Below, one piece after another: positions 1 to 7,430 of a stretch of 32,869 bases of DNA. The notes below the pieces were generated by a model, which was not told the origin of the DNA, ran no database searches, and worked only from the letters and a program-made list of their open reading frames with translations. The translations under genes were made by a program, and so were the position numbers. Source of the DNA: Rhizobium sp. Q54 (GTDB lineage: Bacteria > Pseudomonadota > Alphaproteobacteria > Rhizobiales > Aestuariivirgaceae); contig CAMDBX010000044.1 of NCBI GenBank assembly GCA_945889445.1, forward strand, positions 1-32,869, given 5' to 3'. How positions within the stretch are numbered: position 1 is the first letter of the stretch; every line of letters begins with the position of its first letter.

Positions 1-32
1 CCCCCCCCACGCCTGGTGTAAAGAACCGCTGC

Positions 33-296
33 TCAGTAGCAGGGCGGATCGGGGTAGTAGCCGCAGTCCGGCGACCCGTAATGTGGCACTGCCACGCTAT
101 CGTCGAACGCCCGACCCGCAGCGAAGCCAGCCCCCACACCGTATCCAGCCTGGGCGCCGTACCAAGCGTGATAGCCGTCGTCGCCATGCCAGCCGCCGTC
201 ATAACCGCCGTCGCCGTGCACCTCTACAGCGTTGCAGAATGATTTGGTTGCCGCCGGCCATTCTGGCAGTCCAACCAGCCACCTTGGCACCGCCAT
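33..296 (-). pseudogene. Gly/Tyr-rich ORF remnant
   Basis: This 87-codon reading frame has a composition biased to Gly, Tyr, His and Asp in its last 60 residues, with repeated GY, GW and YY pairs, and it ends in PPCY. That composition is common at the C-termini of small exported Gly/Tyr-rich proteins of alphaproteobacteria. Here there is no signal peptide, and the first 25 residues look like unrelated sequence running into the integrase debris, so if it is real it is a 3' fragment. It overlaps the tail of the broken integrase frame. No function can be given, and chance translation of GC-rich DNA is a real alternative. Confidence 0.25.
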
Positions 297-837
297 GATG
301 CACGGCGACCGTGGTTATCTTGACCGTGAGAGCCCGTCCTGCCATGACGAAGGCTCCCCGCTGCATGATGGTCTCGATGAAATCCCGGACGTCTGCCCGG
401 CTTATGCCGGTGATCTGGCGTCTCTTCCAAACTGGCAGCACGATCCGGTCGAGGATCCTGACTGTCTCCAGTCCAATCTCGCGCTGTTCACGGTATTCGA
501 GTTTGTACTGCTGAACGACCGCGCCAATGTCCAGGCCTACCGGCCGCTTGCGACGCGTCTGCTTCTCGGCAGCCGGGTCCTGTCCATCCAGTCGTGCCAG
601 GAGAATCTTCTGCGCGGCTGTGCGGGCCGAGATCAGGGTCAACACGCCATAGGGGCCAAGGGTTTACTTCCGGAGGCGCTGTCCACCGATCGTCCGGGAC
701 ATCAAGATGAAGACATTGCGGCCTGCCGGAGTCGCTTTCACGCCAAACCCGCGAAGGCTTTGGTCCCAGCAGACCTGATCGGCCGCCTGTCGATTCAGAT
801 ATTCGATCAGCGGATTCATCAGCTTGAGTGTCGGCAT
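199..837 (-). pseudogene. Broken tyrosine recombinase (phage-type integrase), N-terminal part
   Basis: Reading the minus strand from an ATG at 837 gives the start of an arm-type DNA-binding domain: a short N-terminus, then DQSLRGFGVK, GRNVF and GGQRLRK. An in-frame TAA at 664-666 stops it after 57 codons. The same frame then continues with LGPYG-LTLISAR, AAQKIL and DGQDPAAEK, followed by a core-binding SAM-like region (ITGISRADVRDFIE, IMQRGA). This is the usual domain order of island integrases. Recognisable similarity ends near 322, and the frame then runs in unrelated residues to a stop at 199. The catalytic domain with its R-H-R-Y residues is absent. It is therefore a double-damaged relic: one nonsense mutation and a 3' truncation. 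It is unrelated in sequence to the intact integrase at the right edge. Confidence 0.8.
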
Positions 838-991
838 GTTACGAGATTCCCCATGCTACCTGCGGCCCACATAGATAACGCCGCAAATGAAACACCAGGT
901 ACCGCCTGACCAGCGCGTGACAGGAAGATCAATGCAAATCGTGTGCTTCTGCTACGCCCTGAAATGCGGCACCACACAGGGAAACACTCGT

Positions 992-1009
992 CTCCTTCCG
1001 CTGAAGGAG
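992..1009. terminator. Small hairpin downstream of the 1048-1371 gene
   Basis: CTCCTTC and GAAGGAG form a perfect 7-bp stem with a CGCT loop. It lies just 3' of the stop codon of the minus-strand gene at 1048. There is no clear T-run after it on the minus strand, so it is a weak candidate terminator or simply a transcript-end hairpin. Confidence 0.3.
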
Positions 1010-1047
1010 CGGGAGAAGACTTGATTTTGCAACATGCCGTTTAAACG

Positions 1048-1371
1048 TCAGCGCGCCGCGCGTCGCTTTTCCGGAACCGGAATGTGGTCGCCTTCGGAGA
1101 TTTCGGCCAGGCTGTCCATGTGCAGCAGCGCCTCGCCGATGCGGGCGGCGGCGTTGTCATCGTTCTTGCCGATGTCGCCAGCGCCGTCTTCCAGCGCCTT
1201 GGTCGCCTTGGCTGACATGTCGGACAGGGTGGAGATGGCGCCGAACAGCCGGCCGGAAGGAGCCGCCTCCATGATCGAGCCGAGCTTCCTGAGCGACGCG
1301 GAGGCCGCCGTTCCGGACAGTCCCTCTGCCGCAAAGCACAGTTCACCGAGCATTCCGCGTCCCGCCTTCAT
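1048..1371 (-). CDS. Small conserved-looking protein of unknown function
   Basis: This 107-residue protein is read from an ATG at 1371 with a GGAG ribosome site nine bases upstream; an in-frame GTG at 1386 is the alternative start and would add five residues. It is mainly helical and alanine-rich, has no signal peptide or membrane segment, and ends in a basic tail (KRRAAR). A middle stretch rich in Asp and Asn (GDIGKNDDN) may be a loop between helices. Codon use is like that of the housekeeping neighbours (strong G/C at third positions), which supports a real gene rather than a shadow. It is divergent from yebC, and the shared intergenic region carries a perfect TTAA-N7-TTAA box. I do not recognise the family. 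Confidence 0.6.
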   Translation of the reverse strand: MKAGRGMLGELCFAAEGLSGTAASASLRKLGSIMEAAPSGRLFGAISTLSDMSAKATKALEDGAGDIGKNDDNAAARIGEALLHMDSLAEISEGDHIPVPEKRRAAR

Positions 1372-1419
1372 TCTCACGAACTCCACATACCTGACGGGCA
1401 GAGCTTGGCCGGGGCGGGT

Positions 1420-1434
1420 TTAAGGGATGGTTAA
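1420..1434. promoter_or_regulatory. CtrA-type box, TTAA-N7-TTAA, between the small gene and yebC
   Basis: The sequence shows TTAA, seven bases (GGGATGG), TTAA. On the reverse strand it contains TTAACCAT, the form seen at CtrA-controlled promoters of rhizobia. It ends 5 bases before the putative -35 of yebC. Assignment to CtrA is by motif only. Confidence 0.5.
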
Positions 1435-1439
1435 GCGGC

Positions 1440-1468
1440 TTGTTTCCCCGGGGGCGCCTTGTCTATAA
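1440..1468 (+). promoter_or_regulatory. Putative housekeeping promoter of yebC-ruvCAB
   Basis: TTGTTT at 1440-1445 and CTATAA at 1463-1468 are separated by 17 bases. The predicted transcript start near 1475 leaves a leader of about 33 bases before the yebC ATG. The elements match the vegetative consensus well for a GC-rich alphaproteobacterium. Confidence 0.5.
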
Positions 1469-1507
1469 GGCGGCCCATCAGGCGTTTCATTCGTTTCCGA
1501 GGGTTCC

Positions 1508-2257
1508 ATGGCCGGCCATTCACAATTCAAGAACATCATGCACCGCAAGGGCAAGCAGGACGCGGTGCGCGCCAAGGCCTTCTCCAAGCTGTCGCGCGAA
1601 ATCACGGTGGCCGCCAAGGCCGGCCTGCCGGACCCCGATGCCAATGCCCGCCTGCGCCTCGCCATCCAGAACGCGCGCGCCGAAAGCATGCCCAAGGACA
1701 ACATCGAGCGCGCCATCAAGAAGGCGATCGGCGGCGATGCCGAGAACTTCGACAACGTGCGCTACGAGGGCTATGGCCCGGGCGGCGTTGCCGTGATCGT
1801 CGAGGCACTCTCCGACAACCGCAACCGCACCGCCTCCAACGTCCGCTCGCTGTTTGCCAAGTATGGCGGCAATCTGGGTGAATCGGGCTCGGTGGCTTTC
1901 ATGTTCACGCGCGTCGGCGAAATCGTCTATCCCGGCGCCAAGGCGTCCGGTGACGCGATGCTGGAAGCCGGCATTGACGTGGGTGCCGATGACGTGGTGT
2001 CGGACAAGTCCGGCCACACCGTCACCTGCGCCTTCGAGTCTATCGGCGAGGTTTCCTCCGCACTCGCCAAGGCCTTCGGCGATGCCACCTCCGTCAAGAT
2101 CGTGTGGAAGCCGCAGACCATGGCCCCCGTCGACTTCGAGAAGGCCGAGAGCCTGATGAAGCTTGTCGACTCGCTGGACGAGGATGACGACGTGCAGGTG
2201 GTGTTCTCCAACGCTGACATCCCCGACGACGTGATGGCCAAGCTCAACGGCGAGTGA
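1508..2257 (+). CDS. yebC: YebC/PmpR family protein
   Basis: The protein has 249 residues, the usual length of the family, and begins with the diagnostic MAGHSQF-N-MHRKG-QD signature. An acidic C-terminus ([10 protein letters not shown]) follows, as in homologues. Family members bind DNA and are described as transcriptional regulators. Some members, including bacterial YebC and mitochondrial TACO1, act at the ribosome to relieve stalling at proline-rich sequences. That role would be useful next to the proline-rich TolA encoded downstream, but this link is inference. A GAGGG ribosome site precedes the ATG. The gene is first in the yebC-ruvC-ruvA-ruvB series, the standard alphaproteobacterial order. 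The exact function in this organism is uncertain between regulator and translation factor. Confidence 0.95.
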   Translation: MAGHSQFKNIMHRKGKQDAVRAKAFSKLSREITVAAKAGLPDPDANARLRLAIQNARAESMPKDNIERAIKKAIGGDAENFDNVRYEGYGPGGVAVIVEALSDNRNRTASNVRSLFAKYGGNLGESGSVAFMFTRVGEIVYPGAKASGDAMLEAGIDVGADDVVSDKSGHTVTCAFESIGEVSSALAKAFGDATSVKIVWKPQTMAPVDFEKAESLMKLVDSLDEDDDVQVVFSNADIPDDVMAKLNGE

Positions 2258-2267
2258 CAATTCGTTT

Positions 2268-2286
2268 TCTCCCGCTTCGCGGGAGA
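2268..2286. promoter_or_regulatory. Hairpin in the yebC-ruvC gap covering the ruvC ribosome site
   Basis: TCTCCCGC and GCGGGAGA form a perfect 8-bp stem with a TTC loop. The right arm contains the purine-rich run (GGGAGAGGA) that is the only plausible Shine-Dalgarno sequence for ruvC. There is no T-run directly after it. It could limit ruvC translation or act as a processing or REP-like element. Confidence 0.45.
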
Positions 2287-2316
2287 GGACAATTTTGAAA
2301 CGTGCTACGCTCGCGC

Positions 2317-2820
2317 ATGGTCAGAATCATCGGCATCGACCCCGGCCTGCGCAACACCGGCTGGGGGGTCATCTCGCAGGAGGGCTCCAAGCTCACCTAC
2401 ATCGCAGATGGCGCCATCCACTCGGATGGTGACGCCTCCCTGGCCGAACGCCTGCTGCAGCTCCATTCGCAGCTCATCGACATCCTCAAGGAATTCGACC
2501 CGGACGAGGCGGCGGTAGAAGAGACCTTCGTCAACACCGATGCCCGGGCCACGTTGAAGCTGGGGCAGGCGAGGGGTGTTCTCATGCTGGCGCCCGCCAT
2601 GCTGAAGCTGCCCGTCTCGGAATATGCGCCGAACACCGTCAAGAAGGCCGTCGTCGGGGCAGGCCATGCCGAGAAGGACCAGGTCAAGCACATGGTCAAA
2701 CTGCTGCTGCCGAAGGCAAGGATGCGCACCGCCGACTCGACCGACGCGCTGGCCGTGGCCATCTGCCATGCGCACTATCGCGGCTCGCAGCGGCTGGCCG
2801 ACATTCTGGCGCGTTCTTGA
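2317..2820 (+). CDS. ruvC: Crossover junction endodeoxyribonuclease RuvC
   Basis: RuvC is the Holliday-junction resolvase. It nicks two strands of the four-way junction in a Mg-dependent reaction after RuvAB branch migration. From the ATG at 2317 it has 167 residues, typical for the family. The four acidic catalytic positions are visible: D8 in IGIDPG, E68/E69 in AVEET, and D140 and D143 in [12 protein letters not shown] at 2302 in the same frame is an alternative start that adds five residues (MLRSR) and lies better relative to the purine-rich site at 2281-2289, so the true start is not settled. It is followed after 93 bases by ruvA; that gap contains a GC-rich palindrome. Confidence 0.95.
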   Translation: MVRIIGIDPGLRNTGWGVISQEGSKLTYIADGAIHSDGDASLAERLLQLHSQLIDILKEFDPDEAAVEETFVNTDARATLKLGQARGVLMLAPAMLKLPVSEYAPNTVKKAVVGAGHAEKDQVKHMVKLLLPKARMRTADSTDALAVAICHAHYRGSQRLADILARS

Positions 2821-2863
2821 CTTGTTCTCAGTCGGTCTTTACACGTCAAACCTCCTGCTCCGG

Positions 2864-2885
2864 CATCCCGGCGAAGGCCGGGATG
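2864..2885. repeat. REP-like palindrome in the ruvC-ruvA gap
   Basis: CATCCCGGC and GCCGGGATG form a 9-bp perfect stem with a GAAG loop. This is the wording of a palindrome that occurs very often between genes in rhizobial genomes. Related palindromes stand at 23985, 24026 and 28177. Confidence 0.6.
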
Positions 2886-2913
2886 ATGGCAGCGAGGGAA
2901 TGTTGGGGGCGGG

Positions 2914-3531
2914 ATGATTGCGAAACTCAAGGGCCGGATCGATGCCGCGGGCGCGGACTGGCTGGTGATCGACGTCAACGGCGTGGGCTACCACGTCGCC
3001 TGCTCGTCCAGGACCCTTGGCTCGCTGCCCGGCCCCGGTGAATTCGCCGAAATCCACACCGAGATGCTGGTGAGCCAGGACATGATCCGCCTCGTGGGCT
3101 TCGCCACGGTCAACGAGCGCGAATGGTTCCGCCTGCTGCAATCCGTGCAGGGCGTGGGCACCAAGGTGGCGCTTGCCATTCTCTCCACGCTGTCGACGCC
3201 TGAGATCGGCAATGCCGTGGCGCTGCAGGACAAGGCGATGATTGGGCGCGCCAATGGCGTAGGCAAGAAGTTGGCCGAGCGCATCGTGCTCGAGCTCAAG
3301 GACAAGACGCCGGCCTTCGCGCCGCTGTCGCAGGATGTGAGCAAGCTCGCCGCCGAGCTCGATGCACCGCGGCCAACGGCTGCGGCCGATGCCGTCTCGG
3401 CCCTCGTCAACCTCGGCTATGGCCAGGCGCAGGCCGGTGCTGCCGTCTCCGCCGCCATGCGCAAGGCGGGTGATGATCAGCCTACGGAGAAACTCATCCG
3501 GCTGGCCCTCAAGGAACTGGCGCTGGCATGA
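2914..3531 (+). CDS. ruvA: Holliday junction branch migration protein RuvA
   Basis: RuvA tetramers bind the Holliday junction and load the RuvB motor. The protein has 205 residues. The N-terminal OB-fold (about 1-65) starts with the family motif MIAKLKG and NGVGY. Two helix-hairpin-helix motifs follow at about 77-90 (VQGVGTKVA) and 112-125 ([12 protein letters not shown]). After a flexible linker comes the RuvB-contacting domain III at about 155-205. The ATG is preceded by a G-rich ribosome site. The stop codon overlaps the ruvB start by four bases (ATGA), so the two partners of the complex are translationally coupled. Confidence 0.97.
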   Translation: MIAKLKGRIDAAGADWLVIDVNGVGYHVACSSRTLGSLPGPGEFAEIHTEMLVSQDMIRLVGFATVNEREWFRLLQSVQGVGTKVALAILSTLSTPEIGNAVALQDKAMIGRANGVGKKLAERIVLELKDKTPAFAPLSQDVSKLAAELDAPRPTAAADAVSALVNLGYGQAQAGAAVSAAMRKAGDDQPTEKLIRLALKELALA

Positions 3532-4571
3532 GCAATCCCGTCCGCGAAGCCGACAAGACGCCGGAAGATGCCATCGACACGCATCTGCGCCCGCAGCGGC
3601 TGGAGGAATTCATCGGCCAGTCCAAGGCCAAGCAGAACCTCCGCATCTTCATCGAGGCCGCCAAGTCGCGCGGCGAGGCGCTGGACCATGTGCTGTTCGC
3701 GGGTCCTCCCGGATTGGGCAAGACCACGCTGGCGCAAATCATGTCGCGCGAGCTGGGTGTCAACTTCAAGGCCACCTCGGGTCCCATCATCGCCAAGGCG
3801 GGCGATCTTGCGGCGCTGCTGACCAACCTCGAAGAGCGCGACGTGCTGTTCATCGACGAGATCCACCGCCTTAACCCGGCGGTTGAGGAAGTGCTTTATC
3901 CCGCGATGGAGGATTTCCAGCTCGACCTCATCATCGGCGAAGGTCCCGCCGCCCGCTCGGTGAAGATCGACCTCGCCAAGTTCACCCTCGTGGGCGCCAC
4001 CACCCGCACCGGGCTCCTGACGACACCACTGCGCGATCGTTTCGGCATTCCTGTCCGGCTCGACTTCTACAATGAAGTTGAATTGCTGGAAATCGTGAAG
4101 CGCGGCGCGCGCGTCATGCAGATCGGTATCTCCGAGGACGGCGCAGTTGAAATCGCCCGCCGTGCCCGCGGCACGCCGCGCATCGCAGGCCGCCTGCTGC
4201 GACGGGTGCGCGACTTCGCGGCGGTGGAGCGGGTGGCGGTCATCGACGTGAAGCTCGCCGACCGCGCGCTCTCCGCCTTGGACGTCGACTCGAAGGGCCT
4301 CGACTCGCTCGACCATCGCTACCTGAAATGCATTGCACTCAACTTCGGCGGCGGCCCGGTCGGCATCGATACCATCGCTGCCTCATTGTCGGAATCGCGC
4401 GATGCGCTCGAAGACATCGTCGAACCTTATCTGCTGCAGATGGGCTTCCTCAACCGTACGCCGCGTGGGCGGTTGCTCACGGCGCATGCGTTCCGCCACA
4501 TGGGCTTCGCCGTGCCGCAGCGGCCGGAGATCACCCAGGGCATGCTTCCGCTGGACGAAACCGATGCCTGA
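3528..4571 (+). CDS. ruvB: Holliday junction DNA helicase RuvB
   Basis: RuvB is the hexameric AAA+ motor that drives branch migration of Holliday junctions together with RuvA. It has 347 residues, the normal length. Walker A is GPPGLGKT at 59-66 and Walker B is FIDEIHRL with D110-E111. Sensor 1 is ATTRTG near 157-162, and the arginine-finger region RDRFG follows at about 168. The C-terminal winged-helix domain carries RTPRGR. It starts inside the ruvA stop codon, and its own end overlaps the start chosen for ybgC. Confidence 0.97.
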   Translation: MSNPVREADKTPEDAIDTHLRPQRLEEFIGQSKAKQNLRIFIEAAKSRGEALDHVLFAGPPGLGKTTLAQIMSRELGVNFKATSGPIIAKAGDLAALLTNLEERDVLFIDEIHRLNPAVEEVLYPAMEDFQLDLIIGEGPAARSVKIDLAKFTLVGATTRTGLLTTPLRDRFGIPVRLDFYNEVELLEIVKRGARVMQIGISEDGAVEIARRARGTPRIAGRLLRRVRDFAAVERVAVIDVKLADRALSALDVDSKGLDSLDHRYLKCIALNFGGGPVGIDTIAASLSESRDALEDIVEPYLLQMGFLNRTPRGRLLTAHAFRHMGFAVPQRPEITQGMLPLDETDA

Positions 4572-5004
4572 ACACGCATGGCCTGGCATCTCGGGCCGCA
4601 TCCAGAATGGCATCCACATCATGCCAATTCGCATCTATTACGAGGACACGGACGCCGGCGGCGTGGTCTACCACGCCCGCTACGTGTCCTTCTGCGAGCG
4701 CGCCCGGTCGGACTGCCTGCGCCTGCTCGGCATCCACCAATCGAGCTTCGACAACATCAATTTCGTTGTCCGCCGCATGGTCTGCGACTTCCTGAAGCCC
4801 GCCCGCCTCGACGACCTGCTCGAGGTCCACACCCGGTTTCTCGAAATGGCCGGCGCCCGGGTCGAGATCGGGCAGGAGGTGATGCTCAATGGCAACACCG
4901 TGTTCAAGGCTGATGTGACTGTGGCGCTCGTGGACGCCCGCGGGCGACCCAAAAGGCTGCCTGAAAGCATGGCAGAACGCTTCCGGCGCATGCCGGAAAG
5001 CTGA
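4564..5004 (+). CDS. ybgC: Tol-Pal associated acyl-CoA thioesterase YbgC
   Basis: This hot-dog fold thioesterase commonly precedes tolQ. Family members hydrolyse acyl-CoA or acyl-ACP thioesters and are linked to phospholipid metabolism at the Tol-Pal machine. From the ATG at 4564 it has 146 residues. The active-site signature [16 protein letters not shown] is complete, with the catalytic aspartate at D30, and FCERAR follows. The chosen start overlaps the last eight bases of ruvB (ATGCCTGA), which implies coupling. An internal ATG at 4621 would give a 127-residue protein that still keeps the active site. The end of the gene carries a GANTC site within its stop codon region, next to the box before tolQ. 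Confidence 0.92.
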   Translation: MPEHAWPGISGRIQNGIHIMPIRIYYEDTDAGGVVYHARYVSFCERARSDCLRLLGIHQSSFDNINFVVRRMVCDFLKPARLDDLLEVHTRFLEMAGARVEIGQEVMLNGNTVFKADVTVALVDARGRPKRLPESMAERFRRMPES

Positions 5005-5035
5005 ATCGTAACAATCCCTTAACCATAACCGATTC
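5003..5035. promoter_or_regulatory. CtrA-type box flanked by inverted GANTC sites, upstream of tolQ
   Basis: GTAA at 5008-5011, seven bases, then TTAACC at 5019-5024 give a near-perfect TTAA-N7-TTAA box that also contains TTAACCAT (5019-5026). It is flanked symmetrically by GAATC (5003-5007) and GATTC (5031-5035). These are GANTC sites, the target of the alphaproteobacterial methylase CcrM, and they form the arms of a 7-bp inverted repeat. The box lies about 190 bases before the tolQ ATG. Confidence 0.5.
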
Positions 5036-5213
5036 ATGTGGGGTCAGGCTCCGCCCCGTGCGGTGTGCCGCTGCGCCGGCTTGGGGAGAACCGCCCCGAA
5101 TCGCCGCAGTTTCGACAGATTTGGCATGTTTGCACGGCCTCTTCGGGATCAGGCAGTGCGGGACGCGTCGGATTGGCTCAGGCAGGGGCGTCCGGCGGTG
5201 GTGGAAGGACAGG

Positions 5214-5918
5214 ATGATATCTTTTGCAGTGACGGCGGCACCGGCGGGAGAGCTCTCGCTCTGGCATTTGGTCGTTCAGGCCAGTTGGGTCGTGAAGCTG
5301 GTGATGCTGGGGCTTGCCGTGGCATCGGTCTGGTCGTGGGCGATCATCATCGAAAAGTTCATTGCCGTCCGCAAGATGAACGCCGCCAATGATCGCTTTG
5401 AGCAGTATTTCTGGTCCGGCCAGTCGCTCGAGGATCTGTTCCTTGCCATGGGCAACCGCAACAACATCGGCCTTGCAGCCATCTTCATGGCGGCGATGCG
5501 CGAGTGGAAGCGTAGTCAGGACGCGGCCCTTCGCGCCGGTTTCCAGGGTGTTCAGAAGCGCATCGAGAAGGTGATGGACGTGCAGATCCAGAAGGAAATG
5601 CATGACGTTGAATCGCGGCTGCTTTTCCTTGCAACAACCGGCTCCGCCGCACCCTTCATCGGGCTGTTCGGCACGGTGTGGGGCATCATGGTGTCGTTCC
5701 AGGCCATCGCCAATTCGCAGAACACGTCGCTCAACGTCGTGGCGCCCGGCATCGCGGAAGCGCTGTTCGCCACGGCCATCGGCCTCGTTGCGGCCATACC
5801 GGCGACAATCTTCTACAATATGTATTCCTCTGACGCGGGTAAGATCGCTGCCAGGCTCGAGAATTTCGCGGATGAGTTCTCCGCGATCATCTCGCGCCAG
5901 CTGGATGAACGGGTGTAG
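5214..5918 (+). CDS. tolQ: Tol-Pal system protein TolQ
   Basis: TolQ is the MotA/ExbB-type inner-membrane channel subunit. With TolR it converts the proton motive force into movement of TolA. The start at 5214 is chosen because it has a good GAAGGACAGG ribosome site and gives the normal size of 234 residues; the open frame extends further upstream to 5058 without family similarity. Three membrane segments are visible: about residues 20-45, and two near the C-terminal half (FIGLFGTVWGIMVSF and FATAIGLVAAIPA). The typical GTVWGI and AxxGLxxAIPA motifs are intact. It is the first gene of tolQ-tolR-tolA-tolB and is preceded by a 209-base gap carrying the CtrA-like box. Confidence 0.96.
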   Translation: MISFAVTAAPAGELSLWHLVVQASWVVKLVMLGLAVASVWSWAIIIEKFIAVRKMNAANDRFEQYFWSGQSLEDLFLAMGNRNNIGLAAIFMAAMREWKRSQDAALRAGFQGVQKRIEKVMDVQIQKEMHDVESRLLFLATTGSAAPFIGLFGTVWGIMVSFQAIANSQNTSLNVVAPGIAEALFATAIGLVAAIPATIFYNMYSSDAGKIAARLENFADEFSAIISRQLDERV

Positions 5919-5921
5919 CGG

Positions 5922-6449
5922 ATGGGTGCTTCAACAGGGGGCGCAAAGGGCGGTTACCAGCGGCGCAACGCCAGGCGGCGTTCGTCCACGGGGGTGATGA
6001 GCGAGATCAACGTGACGCCGCTCGTCGACGTCATGCTCGTGCTACTCATCGTGTTCATGGTCGCTGCACCGCTGATGACGGTGGGCGTTCCCATCGATCT
6101 GCCGAAGACCGATGCAAAGCCGCTCAACAGCCAGGTGGAGCCGCTGTCTGTGTCGATCAAGCCAGATGGCTCGATCTATCTCATGGAACAGGCCATGACG
6201 ATCGACGAGCTGACCAGCAAGCTTCAGGCGCTCTATGGCGTCGATCCGGATAAGGAAGTCCGGGTGCGTGGCGACCTTGCCGCCACCTATGGCCCCATCG
6301 CCCAGGTGCTGGGTGCGATCAACGCCGCCGGCTTCAAGAAGATCGGCCTCGAGACGTTGCCGGGTGCAGGCGGTGCGGCCGCGGCGCCAGCCGCCACGCC
6401 CACTGATGGCGCTCCCAAGGCCGATGCCCCGGCCGAGGGCCAGAACTGA
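5922..6449 (+). CDS. tolR: Tol-Pal system protein TolR
   Basis: TolR is the ExbD-type partner of TolQ. The protein has 175 residues. A short basic cytoplasmic N-terminus leads to SEINVTPLVDVMLVLLIVFM, in which D36 is the proton-carrying aspartate of the single membrane helix (about 33-52). The periplasmic domain follows to about 150, and the last 25 residues are a low-complexity Ala/Pro tail that is longer than in E. coli TolR. It starts three bases after tolQ ends and stops two bases before tolA begins, so the three genes form one tight operon. Confidence 0.96.
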   Translation: MGASTGGAKGGYQRRNARRRSSTGVMSEINVTPLVDVMLVLLIVFMVAAPLMTVGVPIDLPKTDAKPLNSQVEPLSVSIKPDGSIYLMEQAMTIDELTSKLQALYGVDPDKEVRVRGDLAATYGPIAQVLGAINAAGFKKIGLETLPGAGGAAAAPAATPTDGAPKADAPAEGQN

Positions 6450-6451
6450 CG

Positions 6452-7405
6452 ATGAAGCGCAGCCTCGCAGGATCGATCACCTTCCACGCGGCGATCCTCG
6501 CCGCGGCGCTGGTGGTGCTGCCGAAGCCGCACCATGATCCGATGCCCGTCGAGGCGATCAACGTCGACATTTCCAACATCGCAGATGCCAACAAGCTGAT
6601 GGCCACCGCCAAAGATGCGCCGGACGCAGTTGAAAAGCCTGCACCGAAGAAGGCCGAAGTCATCAAGAAGGTCGACGAGACCTTGAAGGTGGCCGAAGAG
6701 GAAGTGACCACCGCCAAGGAGGCCAAGGCCGCGCCTCCGCCACCCCCGCCGCCGGAGGCCAAGCCCGAGACGCCGAAGGAACCACCCAAGGCCGAGCCGC
6801 CTCCGCCGGACGCTGATGCGATGGCCGACCTGATGAAGAAGGTCGAGGACACGCCACCGCCGCCCAAGCCGGAGCCGCCGAAGAAGGCGGAGACACCGCC
6901 AAAGCCCCCCGTGAAGCCGGTGCAGAAGCCGAAGAAGGTGGCGAAGCTCGATACCAAGAAGCTTGAGGAAATCCTCAATACCGACGCTCTCCTCAACAAG
7001 GAGAACGACGAGAAGACGACCAATGCCTCGGAGGCCACGACGGACGGCAACGCCACCAAGGGTGAACGCGACCTGCAGGGCAAGGACCAGACCCTGTCGG
7101 CCACGACCATCGCCGCTTTCGTGCAGAAGATCCGCGAATGCTGGATCATCCCGCCCGGCGCGCGCGAGGCCAATATCACGGTGAAGGTGCGCATCATGCT
7201 TGCCGAGGACGGTTCGGTGAGCGGCCAGCCCGAGATCATGAACGGGCCTGGCGACTATTTGTTCAGCACCACCGCGCAATCGACGGTCACCGCCATCCTC
7301 GGCTGTCAGAACTACGATTTCCTTCCGAAAGAACAGTATGACGTGTGGAAGGATCTCGTCCTCAATTTCAACCCCAACATGTTCGCTGAAGCTGCAACGC
7401 AGTGA
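6452..7405 (+). CDS. tolA: Tol-Pal system protein TolA
   Basis: TolA spans the periplasm and links the TolQR motor to TolB and Pal at the outer membrane. The 317-residue protein has one N-terminal membrane anchor (about 7-24). A long domain rich in Lys, Pro, Glu and Ala follows (about 45-180), with several runs of PPPP and KPEPPKK. The C-terminal TonB/TolA-like domain (about 205-317) contains [15 protein letters not shown] and the [10 protein letters not shown] strand. The spacer is proline-rich and looks like TonB rather than the helical KA-rich spacer of E. coli TolA, so a 'TonB C-terminal domain' label is also possible; gene order decides for TolA. Confidence 0.92.
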   Translation: MKRSLAGSITFHAAILAAALVVLPKPHHDPMPVEAINVDISNIADANKLMATAKDAPDAVEKPAPKKAEVIKKVDETLKVAEEEVTTAKEAKAAPPPPPPPEAKPETPKEPPKAEPPPPDADAMADLMKKVEDTPPPPKPEPPKKAETPPKPPVKPVQKPKKVAKLDTKKLEEILNTDALLNKENDEKTTNASEATTDGNATKGERDLQGKDQTLSATTIAAFVQKIRECWIIPPGAREANITVKVRIMLAEDGSVSGQPEIMNGPGDYLFSTTAQSTVTAILGCQNYDFLPKEQYDVWKDLVLNFNPNMFAEAATQ

Positions 7406-7430
7406 CGGGCAAACGGAACGCGACCAGCAC

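Noticed and set aside
232-909. 225-codon plus-strand frame over the broken integrase
   Set aside because: It is the antisense of the integrase frame, has no domain character and no ribosome site.
2268-2286. Intrinsic terminator between yebC and ruvC
   Set aside because: The stem is not followed directly by a T-run, and the operon order argues for read-through; kept only as a hairpin.
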